Assembly (NCBI GenBank): GCA_035495315.1
Contig: DATJGF010000079.1
Span: 43,472 to 107,471 of the forward strand
Length of the DNA: 64,000 nt
Direction: 5' to 3'
Origin: DATJGF01 sp035495315
GTDB taxonomy: Bacteria; Verrucomicrobiota; Verrucomicrobiia; Limisphaerales; UBA8199
Part shown: in pieces, positions 54,512-61,232 of the stretch
How positions within the stretch are numbered: position 1 is the first letter of the stretch
Layout: the number at the start of each line of letters is the position of its first letter
The notes under the pieces: model-generated
Told to the model about the DNA's origin: nothing
Databases searched by the model: none
What the model saw: the letters and a program-made list of their open reading frames with translations, nothing else
Program-made: the position numbers and the translations under genes

Positions 54512-55630
54512 TCACCTTGCTCTCTCAGGGGTTCGAATACCGCCGCTGCTGGCATGGGTTCCATGGCCATTGCCGGTTCCGTAGTGCTTGGGCTCGTAGC
54601 CGGTAGTCAGGGCCGGTGCGGGATGTCGCCAGCGAGGTTCTTTGTTGACAGTTTGGTTGGTAATGGCGCGCAACGAACGGATCAACTTGCCGTAGGAGCC
54701 AACGAGCATACTTGAGAAAGTGGCTCCGGGGGGTTCATCCATAAACGGCATGAACTTGTCCGGAAAGCCGGGCATGGTGCAGCCGATGCAAATGCCACCG
54801 ACATTCGGGCAGCCGCCGATGCCGTCCATCCAGCCGCGCTTGGTCACATTGCAATTCACGACGGGGCCCCAGCAGCCGATCTTGACCAGGCATTTGGGGG
54901 AACCGTACTCGTGTGCGAAATCGCCCTGTTCATAATAGGAGCCGCGGTCGCACCCTTCGTGGACAGTTTTTCCAAAGAGCCAGGTGGGCCGCAGTTTGTC
55001 ATCGAGCGGAATCATCGGCGCGAGACCGGCGACCTGGTACAGCAGGTAGAGCAGCGTCTCCATCATGTTATCCGGTTGCACGGGACAGCCGGGGACGTTT
55101 ACGACCGGCAAGCCGGCTTTGGATCGCCAGTCCCAACCGAGGTAATCGGCGAGGCCCATTGCGCCGGTGGGATTGCCTTCCATGGCGTGGATGCCGCCGT
55201 AAGTCGCACACGTGCCGGCGGCGACGACGGCGACGGCCTTAGGCGCAAGGCGGTCGATCCAGGTGTTCAGTGTAATGGGCTGACCGGTCTCCGGGTCGGT
55301 GCCGATTGCCGCCCAATATCCTTCCTGCTTGATCTCTTCGTTGGGAATTGAGCCTTCCACCACCAGGACGAAAGGCTCGAGTTTGCCCTCGGCGGCTGCG
55401 AACCAGGGTTTCATGTAGTCCGACCCATTGGTCGGCGCCAGCACTCGGTTGTGCAGGTGTACTTTGGGCAATCCCGGAATGGCACCCATGATGAGGTCCT
55501 CGATGCTCGGCAAGGTGGCCGCAGTGATGGACACGGTATCACCATCGCAACTGAGGCCATCGGGTGTCCAAAGTATATGGATTTCTTTTACGTCCGGTTG
55601 ACGGTCTGCTATTACCTCCGGTGTTTTCAT
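54512..55630 (-). CDS. hhyS: [NiFe]-hydrogenase small subunit, group 1h
   Basis: 372 residues. Holds three Fe-S clusters that carry electrons from the NiFe site. Near the N-terminus SCDGD (Cys28, Asp31) replaces the usual Cys-x2-Cys, so the proximal cluster should be bound by Cys28, Asp31, Cys141 and Cys182. The distal site is His224, Cys227, Cys247 and Cys253; the medial site uses Cys260, Cys274, Cys281 and Cys284. A 3Cys/1Asp proximal cluster is established for the actinobacterial-type enzyme of Ralstonia eutropha and goes with oxygen insensitivity. The C-terminal tail of about 40 residues is low-complexity (GTGNGHGTHASSGG) with no membrane anchor. The physiological electron acceptor is not encoded nearby. 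Confidence 0.95.
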   Translation of the reverse strand: MKTPEVIADRQPDVKEIHILWTPDGLSCDGDTVSITAATLPSIEDLIMGAIPGLPKVHLHNRVLAPTNGSDYMKPWFAAAEGKLEPFVLVVEGSIPNEEIKQEGYWAAIGTDPETGQPITLNTWIDRLAPKAVAVVAAGTCATYGGIHAMEGNPTGAMGLADYLGWDWRSKAGLPVVNVPGCPVQPDNMMETLLYLLYQVAGLAPMIPLDDKLRPTWLFGKTVHEGCDRGSYYEQGDFAHEYGSPKCLVKIGCWGPVVNCNVTKRGWMDGIGGCPNVGGICIGCTMPGFPDKFMPFMDEPPGATFSSMLVGSYGKLIRSLRAITNQTVNKEPRWRHPAPALTTGYEPKHYGTGNGHGTHASSGGIRTPERAR

Positions 55631-55646
55631 TTCGTAGCTCCTTTAC

Positions 55647-55781
55647 TTACATTCTCATCAGGCGCAGTTCGCGGCGCATGGAGGGCAGTTCCATGGCGAT
55701 CAGGACGGTGAAGCCGACGGCGAGCAGGCCTCCGAGGGCAATCCAGGCCATCGTGGCGGTGTTCTTTGAATTTGATTTCAT
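55647..55781 (-). CDS. 44-residue membrane peptide, DUF6893-like
   Basis: A tiny gene with an AGGAGA eight bases before its ATG, 13 bp after the endopeptidase gene and 16 bp before the small subunit gene. The peptide is a short polar N-terminus (MKSNSKNTAT), one membrane helix (MAWIALGGLLAVGFTVLIAM) and a basic tail (ELPSMRRELRLMRM). The helix followed by LP-x-MRR-x-x-RxxRM matches my recollection of DUF6893 small proteins found beside group 1h hydrogenases. A role in anchoring the soluble hydrogenase to the membrane or to its quinone-reducing partner is an attractive inference, not shown. Confidence 0.85.
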   Translation of the reverse strand: MKSNSKNTATMAWIALGGLLAVGFTVLIAMELPSMRRELRLMRM

Positions 55782-55794
55782 GCGTGTCTCCTGT

Positions 55795-56319
55795 TCAAAC
55801 CGGCGCAACGCCGGTGCTGATTTTCGGTTCAGAATCGATCAATCGGCCGACGAGCGATTCGATCATCTCAATTGCTTGAGGAATCGTTGTCCTCACGGCT
55901 TCAGTTAGCAGGAAGTCGCCGTCCGGATTTTCCAACACACCCGGTTCGCAGCCCACTAGATACAACTTGGCGCTGATACCGCCAAAGGATTGGGCCATTT
56001 GCAAAACCGTAGTAACGTCAAGACTGTGCGCATCCGGCAGTTCGGAAGGCTTTGCTGAAAGCGTTTCCAAGTCGGGTTCAATCAGGTAGAGCGTACCTGG
56101 CAGTGCTCCTCGGCGAACCGCATCGACCAGGATAATTGCCTCATACGGTTCCGTGAGGGCATAAGCGAGGTCATAGGCGCGTATGCCAAAATCAATGACG
56201 TGGACCTGTTGGGCTAAGTCCCGTTGAGCTAACTCGCGAACAACTTCGACTCCATACGCGTCGTCTCCCAGGAAGATATTGCCAACCCCGGCGATCAATA
56301 TGGACTGGTTATTGTTCAC
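55795..56319 (-). CDS. Hydrogenase maturation endopeptidase (HyaD/HycI family)
   Basis: 174 residues. Cuts the C-terminal extension off the large subunit once nickel is in place. Motifs: IAGVGNIFLGDDAYGVEV (acidic metal ligand at 19-20), IILVDAVRRG (Asp66) and DAHSLDVTTVLQMA (His98), the nickel-sensing triad of the family. It follows the 463-residue gene by 18 bp. Its substrate should be the 35-residue tail of the large subunit encoded in the same operon. Confidence 0.93.
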   Translation of the reverse strand: MNNNQSILIAGVGNIFLGDDAYGVEVVRELAQRDLAQQVHVIDFGIRAYDLAYALTEPYEAIILVDAVRRGALPGTLYLIEPDLETLSAKPSELPDAHSLDVTTVLQMAQSFGGISAKLYLVGCEPGVLENPDGDFLLTEAVRTTIPQAIEMIESLVGRLIDSEPKISTGVAPV

Positions 56320-56337
56320 GCTATCGTTCGAGATTAT

Positions 56338-57729
56338 TCACGTTTGGCCCGATGTCGCAGCAACACTTGCCGTAGTTTCCAATGCCGGCTCGACCTCATC
56401 GGCGGCGAAGAAAAAGCGGTGACCTGGCTGACGCAACAGACCGAGGTCCTTGCCGGGGTCATCTTCCAACACGAGAGCCAAGTGGATGCGATGTTCGAGA
56501 TCTTCTTCGATCGCTTCGATAACGGCCAGGCGTCCGCTAAGCGCCATGTCCATCACATCAGCCCGGGCTCGCGGACGAATCCGGACCCGGTCGCCAGGCT
56601 TGAGGAAGACGCCGTTTACCGTCGTGCCTTTGATAGGGATGTTGGCGCCAAAAAAATCATCAAATTCGATCGGTCGCGGGGTGGCGGGTTGACGGATGGT
56701 TCCGTGCATCTGCAAGAGGCGTTCCTGCGGCAAGCTCTCGGTGCGCTCGAGCAACCGGCGAGCCTGTTCGTCGGCGTGGCGCATTTCAAATTTCTCCGCG
56801 TCGGTCATCGTTTGAATGCGCAAGGTGAGAAGTTCGTCGATTTCGGTGCCGTCGAATAGGCTGCCGGCGCTCTCAGGCGCAATTTTCGGATAGTCGTAAA
56901 GTATAATTGGGGAAGAGAGCATTGTGCCGCGCTCGCGCGCTTCCTCGTCGCCAACCAGGACGGGCCACGTTCCAATGTTGCGGCAGGCCTGTGCGGCTTG
57001 TCGGTATTCTGGGGCGGGATCCATCAAGGAAATGAACTCGGCGTCGTGTGCCTCAAGAACCGTATGCGTAGAGGCGAATGTCTGCGCGAGGACCGCGTCC
57101 GCCTCATTGGAATTCGTTTCGGGAAGCGCTGTTTGATTCAGGATCGTTGCTGTGATTCGAAACAGGTCGCGACCGATTGTTTCAGCGCGAAGTTCGAGAG
57201 TTCCTTCGATGGGTGCCTGACGACGGACCATCACCGCGACGACAGTTTTGCCCTCACAAATGGGTTCGATGCCGCGCGACTCTTCAAAACGGAAGGAGAC
57301 TCGCTGGAGATTTTTCACGAGCGAGTTCAGGCACTGCTGAGGCGAATCGACGCGGCGCTCTACGGCTTCCAGCCAGGTTTGATAGAGGTTACCATTGATG
57401 TTGAGTTCCGGCACCACGCGAAACGGGGGCTCAGTGCCAGTCCAATGAGTTAAAGGGCTGGTGAGCAAGCCGATCTCGCGTCGGAGCGGATGGAGGAAAC
57501 GGACGCTGACATTGAGAGTTGGTTCGGCCGCGAAGGCTCGAACCAGACATTGTGTCTGCATGGCGCAGGGTTCTACGCCGTTTTCGGCCAGACTGAACGC
57601 CTGCGGATAAACTCTGCCGAAGGTGAAACGTTCGCGTTGGTTCTTTTTTGACGAAGGCCTGTACGGATAAAGGATATAACCTTCATAGAGCACTGCGTTA
57701 ACGACCTGCTCAAGAAGGTCGTGGTTCAT
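56338..57729 (-). CDS. Conserved hydrogenase-locus protein, unknown function
   Basis: 463 residues from an ATG that overlaps the DUF6084 stop by four bases (ATGA); the longer frame upstream is rejected for that reason. The N-terminus reads MNHDLLEQVVNAVLYEGYIL then YPYRPSSKKNQRERFTFGRV, followed by CAMQTQCLV and VRFLHPLRREI. A later block has AHDAEFISLMDPAPEYRQAAQACRNIGTWPVLVG and LSSPIILYDYPKIAPES. A C-terminal beta-rich part (KGTTVNGVFLKPGDRVRIRPR) resembles a small barrel. No catalytic motif is recognised. Its fixed place beside DUF5947 and DUF6084 suggests a dedicated maturation or assembly role for group 1h enzymes. Confidence 0.85.
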   Translation of the reverse strand: MNHDLLEQVVNAVLYEGYILYPYRPSSKKNQRERFTFGRVYPQAFSLAENGVEPCAMQTQCLVRAFAAEPTLNVSVRFLHPLRREIGLLTSPLTHWTGTEPPFRVVPELNINGNLYQTWLEAVERRVDSPQQCLNSLVKNLQRVSFRFEESRGIEPICEGKTVVAVMVRRQAPIEGTLELRAETIGRDLFRITATILNQTALPETNSNEADAVLAQTFASTHTVLEAHDAEFISLMDPAPEYRQAAQACRNIGTWPVLVGDEEARERGTMLSSPIILYDYPKIAPESAGSLFDGTEIDELLTLRIQTMTDAEKFEMRHADEQARRLLERTESLPQERLLQMHGTIRQPATPRPIEFDDFFGANIPIKGTTVNGVFLKPGDRVRIRPRARADVMDMALSGRLAVIEAIEEDLEHRIHLALVLEDDPGKDLGLLRQPGHRFFFAADEVEPALETTASVAATSGQT

Positions 57730-58412
57730 GCGGAGACCTCCACCGGTTCGGGAGTTGGAGCAGGGGATTCGGTCGAGGAGGAGGCGACGTTCAATAAAGT
57801 GGCGATGGTTTGGTCCCATGTCGCAAGCGCATGCCGCCGTCTATAAGCGTAAAGGCGGTCGAGAACGTCACGCTCGAGATAGAGCCAGCCGCAGTTAGGG
57901 TATAGCTGGTCCATCATCTGACGCCAAAGGGCGACCGGCATGCGGTAGACACATTCCTTGCTCCAGGAAATGCGTTCGACCTGTAACCGGCCCTCGGCAG
58001 TAGCATAGAAAAGCGAACCGCTGAAGAGAAACAACAGTGAGACGTCACCGGATCCCAACCCGTAGAAGTACTTGGTTGCGGCGATGTTTAAATCAAACGA
58101 GCAGGGTACGGGCAGGGACAAATCCTTCGCGCCGGTGAATGCGCCAACGGTGACATTCGCATGAGTCCAGAGGCGATTGCGTAACGTTTGTCCCCAGTTC
58201 TGAGGTGGGCCGAAGAGTTCGAATAGCTTTTCTTTCTCCTGGTCGGAGTACGCGCGTTGCGGCGCCTGGATTTGAATCTGGGCATTCAAGAGCAGTCCTT
58301 GAATGAGTTCAGTTGCCGGCGAGGCGGTTACCCGCAGTTTGAAATCCAACACCGGCGTCAGACCGTGGGAGGCTGATTCGACATCGGTAACTTGGAAGTT
58401 CAAATCAGGCAT
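57726..58412 (-). CDS. DUF6084 protein of the hydrogenase locus
   Basis: 228 residues. Starts at MPDLNFQVTDVES, where the ATG overlaps the end of the DUF5947 gene by eight bases; earlier in-frame codons lie inside that gene. Family blocks: LLLNAQIQIQAPQRAYSDQEKEKLFELFG, LWTHANVTVGAFTG, LPVPCSFDLNIAATKYFYGL, LFLFSGSLFYA and YRMPVALWRQMMDQLYPNCGW. Mostly beta, with no known catalytic residues. DUF6084 is known almost only from group 1h hydrogenase neighbourhoods as far as I recall, so a maturation or assembly role is likely but unproven. Confidence 0.88.
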   Translation of the reverse strand: MPDLNFQVTDVESASHGLTPVLDFKLRVTASPATELIQGLLLNAQIQIQAPQRAYSDQEKEKLFELFGPPQNWGQTLRNRLWTHANVTVGAFTGAKDLSLPVPCSFDLNIAATKYFYGLGSGDVSLLFLFSGSLFYATAEGRLQVERISWSKECVYRMPVALWRQMMDQLYPNCGWLYLERDVLDRLYAYRRRHALATWDQTIATLLNVASSSTESPAPTPEPVEVSA

Positions 58413-59061
58413 GTTGTACATCCGTGGATGTTTCTTTCGAATCCGCTCGCAAGGTCGCAAAGAAGTTCTCAATTTCCGCCCATACCCGATCACCTCCAGA
58501 GAACCCGCGCCAGTTCAAGCGAATCCGCCCAACCAATTCGAAGCACCGATCTATAGGCGCCAGATAATAATCGCGGGCATCCTTTAAGCGATTAATTAGC
58601 AGCGCCTCGACATCCGAGTTCATTTCGCCCAGCACCGGATTATCGGAAACCAGGGACTCCCAATCTGTCGCGGGCAGCAACGACTCGGTGGCCCCGCCGG
58701 GGCTGGGGTACAAAGCGACGAGCTTTTTCTCTGCCGAGTTCCGAAATATGAAGACGAGGTTGATCGGCAAGGAGAGCGCGTTCCATTGAAGATCCGAGAT
58801 TTGGAATCCTTCGAGGCGTTTCGGGTCGCGTGGGATCAACTTCCAATGCCCGATTACATTCTCAAAGCGCAACGCGCAGGGGGTGCAGGCGCAAACAATA
58901 TTGCGCGTGCCGACCTCGATCACGTGTCGATGCTCAGCCGATAAAGCCTCACTGCAAAACTCACAGCCTTGGGCCCCAGCCCGACGCTGCGCGAACCGGC
59001 GGAGGGTGGCGAGTGCTTGCTCACTGGTCGCGGAAGCGGTATGGCCATCGGTGCTCGACAT
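58405..59061 (-). CDS. DUF5947 protein of the hydrogenase locus
   Basis: About 218 residues from the ATG at 59061 (a GTG at 59073 is possible). An N-terminal metal-site-like region has GCEFCSEALSAEHRHVIEV and NIVCACTPCALRF, that is Cys33, Cys36, a His pair and Cys57/59/62, which reads as a zinc or Fe-S binding fold. Further family blocks are LPINLVFIFRNS, LVALYPSPGGATESLL, NPVLGEMNSDVEALLINR and LVGRIRLNWRGFSGGDRVW. Translationally coupled to the DUF6084 gene. The Cys pattern could fit a rubredoxin-like or Rieske-like electron carrier or a zinc-binding assembly factor; I cannot decide. Confidence 0.88.
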   Translation of the reverse strand: MSSTDGHTASATSEQALATLRRFAQRRAGAQGCEFCSEALSAEHRHVIEVGTRNIVCACTPCALRFENVIGHWKLIPRDPKRLEGFQISDLQWNALSLPINLVFIFRNSAEKKLVALYPSPGGATESLLPATDWESLVSDNPVLGEMNSDVEALLINRLKDARDYYLAPIDRCFELVGRIRLNWRGFSGGDRVWAEIENFFATLRADSKETSTDVQHA

Positions 59062-59079
59062 AGGTGAACCCACGCCCGA

Positions 59080-59274
59080 TTAGGGCGGTGGCATCTCCGG
59101 CATCGAAGGATGGATCGGCTGGCGAGCCTCGGGATTGATGCTGGTGGCGTCCCGGGCCGAGCGATAGGGCCGGCCACCACGGCCAGGTTCCCGGCCCTTT
59201 CTCAGCGCGTATTCCTCACCTTTATGTATTCCGGCGACGTGAACGGGCTGCGGAGGTTTATTATAGCGCGGCAT
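59080..59274 (-). CDS. 64-residue basic protein, first gene of the hydrogenase operon
   Basis: A small gene with a strong Shine-Dalgarno site (AAGGAGA, five bases from the ATG), ending 18 bp before the DUF5947 ATG. The peptide begins MPRYNKPPQPVHVAGIHKGE, continues with the basic stretch LRKGREPGRGGRPYRSARDA and ends in a proline/methionine-rich tail (MPEMPPP). It has no membrane segment and looks largely unstructured. I believe similar HKGEE...GREPGRGG peptides occur beside other group 1h hydrogenases, but cannot check. Function unknown. Confidence 0.8.
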   Translation of the reverse strand: MPRYNKPPQPVHVAGIHKGEEYALRKGREPGRGGRPYRSARDATSINPEARQPIHPSMPEMPPP

Positions 59275-59637
59275 CAGCGTCTCCTTTCATTCGGACAAGT
59301 TGCAAGATTTGATGATCGATGGAATTGTGGTTCAAGAGGTGCGAACGGAATCGATGACACCGGCGCATCGGTAGCCATCTTTGAATCTGTGCCTTGTGGG
59401 GTTGTCCTGGCGATGGACGAAGGTTGAGAGTTTCGAACCGGCAGACATGTATGGCCTCGCTGACAATCCCTCTCCGGCGGGACAAAGCCCTCCGTAGTTT
59501 GCTTAATGCTAACTAAAAACGATTCTACACCAACGTGTCGGTGAGCAAATGGGGTATATACCCCCGCAGAAAAGCGAAGCTGGAGCCAGCGCACGCTTTT
59601 GCGTTCGGGCCTTCGGAACGTCGACCGCGCGAGGATT
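59275..59637. promoter_or_regulatory. Upstream region of the hydrogenase operon
   Basis: 363 bp between the D,D-carboxypeptidase gene end and the first hydrogenase-operon gene. On the minus strand a possible -10 TAGAAT (59522-59527) and -35 TTGCTC (59543-59548, 15 bp apart) lie just downstream of a perfect 14-bp palindrome GGGGTATATACCCC (59551-59564). The palindrome is a candidate operator. This would leave a leader of about 240 bases before the first gene, in which I see no clear structured RNA. No gene is supported here. Confidence 0.35.
59551..59564. promoter_or_regulatory. Perfect 14-bp palindrome, candidate operator
   Basis: GGGGTATATACCCC is fully self-complementary and is the most symmetrical sequence upstream of the hydrogenase operon. 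It sits next to the best promoter-like hexamers on the minus strand. The cognate regulator is not known. Confidence 0.4.
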
Positions 59638-60606
59638 CTAGTGGGAGTTCCCAGCCGCCGAGCGCGCGTGTTGCGAAGCCGTCGCGGACGACGGGGTCGC
59701 GTCCGCCAAAGCGCTGAAACCTTTGGCGACTAATGTAGCGGCATTGGAATCGCGTGTCTTCAGATCGGTGCTATCAAGAACTACGGCGATAATTCGCTGA
59801 TGATTGCGGGCGGCGGTGACCGCTATCGAAAAGCCGGCTTGAGCAATGTAACCGGTTTTGAGGCCATCACAGCCGTCGACGTGACTCAGCAGGTGATTGT
59901 GGGTTCGCATGATGACGGTCTTGGATCCGGCGTTGGGTCGAAACGTGCGCTCACGCGTCGACGTATAGCGCAACGTGTCGGAGTGCTTAAGCAGTTCACG
60001 ACACAATAGTGAGAGGTCGCGCGCGGTGGTGACGTCATGCTCTTGACCGGCGGCCGGGGGCAGGCCATGGACCGAGTGGAAGACGGTGCTGTTCATACCG
60101 AGCTCTTTGGCCTTGCGGTTCATCAGGTCGATAAACCCATCGGTGCTGCCGGCGACCTTTTCGGCGAGAGCGACCGCCGCGTCGTTTGCCGATTGCACCA
60201 TTAGGGCGTAGAGCATGTCATCCAGCGGAAAGGATTCCTTTTCGGCAAGCCATACCTGCGACCCCCCGGTTTTCGCCGCTTTGGCGCTAACGGGCACCTG
60301 ATCCTGAAGCGAAAGTTCGTGGCGCTCAATTTTCTCGAGAATGATCAGCAGGTCCATCAGTTTGAGGACGCTGGCGGGATAGCCTCTTACATCGGCGCCC
60401 TGTTCAAAGAGAACCCGGCCGTTGGATGCATCGACTACGATTGCCCCGAGATACGGCGTGCGGGCGATCGAGCCGTTGTGCGATGATTTGTGTGAAGCAC
60501 CGGTTCCTGAAGACTTGGCACCAGTTTGAGAAGCGGCACCGAGGTTCAATTGACTGAGAAGGAAAACGAGGAACAACCCGAACATCCGACGTGTGGCTTG
60601 CTTCAT
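59638..60606 (-). CDS. D-alanyl-D-alanine carboxypeptidase (penicillin-binding protein, S11)
   Basis: About 322 residues. Trims the terminal D-Ala from peptidoglycan pentapeptides. The three serine-PBP motifs are present: SVLK in GYPASVLKLM, SAN in MVQSANDAAVAL, and KTG in GCDGLKTGYIAQAGFS. A signal-like segment (MFGLFLVFLLSQLNLGAAS) is followed by a Ser/Thr/Gly-rich linker and no C-terminal amphipathic anchor, so it is a short PBP7/DacD-like form. The ATG at 60606 is preferred; 60633 would add nine residues. Confidence 0.92.
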   Translation of the reverse strand: MKQATRRMFGLFLVFLLSQLNLGAASQTGAKSSGTGASHKSSHNGSIARTPYLGAIVVDASNGRVLFEQGADVRGYPASVLKLMDLLIILEKIERHELSLQDQVPVSAKAAKTGGSQVWLAEKESFPLDDMLYALMVQSANDAAVALAEKVAGSTDGFIDLMNRKAKELGMNSTVFHSVHGLPPAAGQEHDVTTARDLSLLCRELLKHSDTLRYTSTRERTFRPNAGSKTVIMRTHNHLLSHVDGCDGLKTGYIAQAGFSIAVTAARNHQRIIAVVLDSTDLKTRDSNAATLVAKGFSALADATPSSATASQHARSAAGNSH

Positions 60607-60732
60607 GGATATATTCAAACTTTTATAGCGCACACAGCATCCCGAGGCTGGGCTTAGAGGTCAAGTGCACAGAGATGTCGCTGAACCAGGCGGGGTATGA
60701 TTAAAAGTGGTAAGGCGCGTCTGAGTGGAGCC

Positions 60733-60862
60733 GGAGCGCGGGACGTCCCGGCCCGCAGCAGATATTTGCGGCTGAGGCCTGCGCAACTCAAAACGCTTGG
60801 TGCGAACACCGTCCTAACTCAAGCCCGTCTAAACCCGCCGCGGACCGGGACCTCCGCGCTCC
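60733..60862. repeat. 130-bp MITE-like inverted-repeat element
   Basis: Two arms of about 23 bp, GGAGCGCGGGACGTCCCGGC onward (60733-60756) and the inverse GCGGACCGGGACCTCCGCGC onward (60840-60862), match at about four of five positions as inverted repeats around 83 bp of unique sequence. Size and form fit a non-autonomous dispersed element; no target-site duplication is obvious. Confidence 0.55.
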
Positions 60863-61197
60863 GAGACGTAGCCGTCGCGCTCCTTTCAAGGTCGATGCCG
60901 CTCCTCACCTACAATTAATCATGCCCGAGCCGTCGCGCGGAGCTTAAGTCTGCCAGCCGGACTGCTGGACGCCTCTTTTATGACGAAACAAACGATGGCG
61001 TTGAGGTGTCCTTGTGGCTGTATGGGTCAGGTTCGATGGTTCTGTAGCGGCGGATCTGTTGCGTAAACTATTTATAGATAGGAACTTATGTGACAACAAA
61101 CTGACTACTTTGGATTGCACCATCAAAAAAGAGCTACAAGACCCCGGTTGGGTAAAGTCAATTTCCACTTGCCAGCCCGGCTAGAAAGCGTAAAAGG

Positions 61198-61214
61198 AGA
61201 CCTGACAAAGGTCT
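61198..61214 (+). promoter_or_regulatory. Hairpin overlapping a Shine-Dalgarno-like sequence
   Basis: AGACCT-GACAA-AGGTCT is a perfect 6-bp stem. Its left arm overlaps the end of AAAAGGAGA, the only strong ribosome-binding-like sequence before the serine palmitoyltransferase ATG at 61233, which itself is 33 bases away. Confidence 0.35.
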
Positions 61215-61232
61215 GCTGGCGATTCGCTGAAT

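Larger units (their letters stand above)
60607..61232. other. Non-coding region between divergent genes
   Basis: About 630 bp carrying the promoters of the carboxypeptidase and the serine palmitoyltransferase gene. It includes an inverted-repeat element (60733-60862) and a small hairpin over the ribosome-binding-like AAAAGGAGA (61192-61214). The open frame 60697-60918 overlaps the inverted repeat and is not supported as a gene. Confidence 0.5.

Noticed and set aside
59274..59594. 106-codon minus-strand frame upstream of the hydrogenase operon
   Set aside because: It would run through the candidate promoter and palindrome, and shows no protein-like composition or ribosome-binding site.
60697..60918. 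73-codon plus-strand open frame
   Set aside because: It lies over the inverted-repeat element, has no ribosome-binding site and is compositionally biased.
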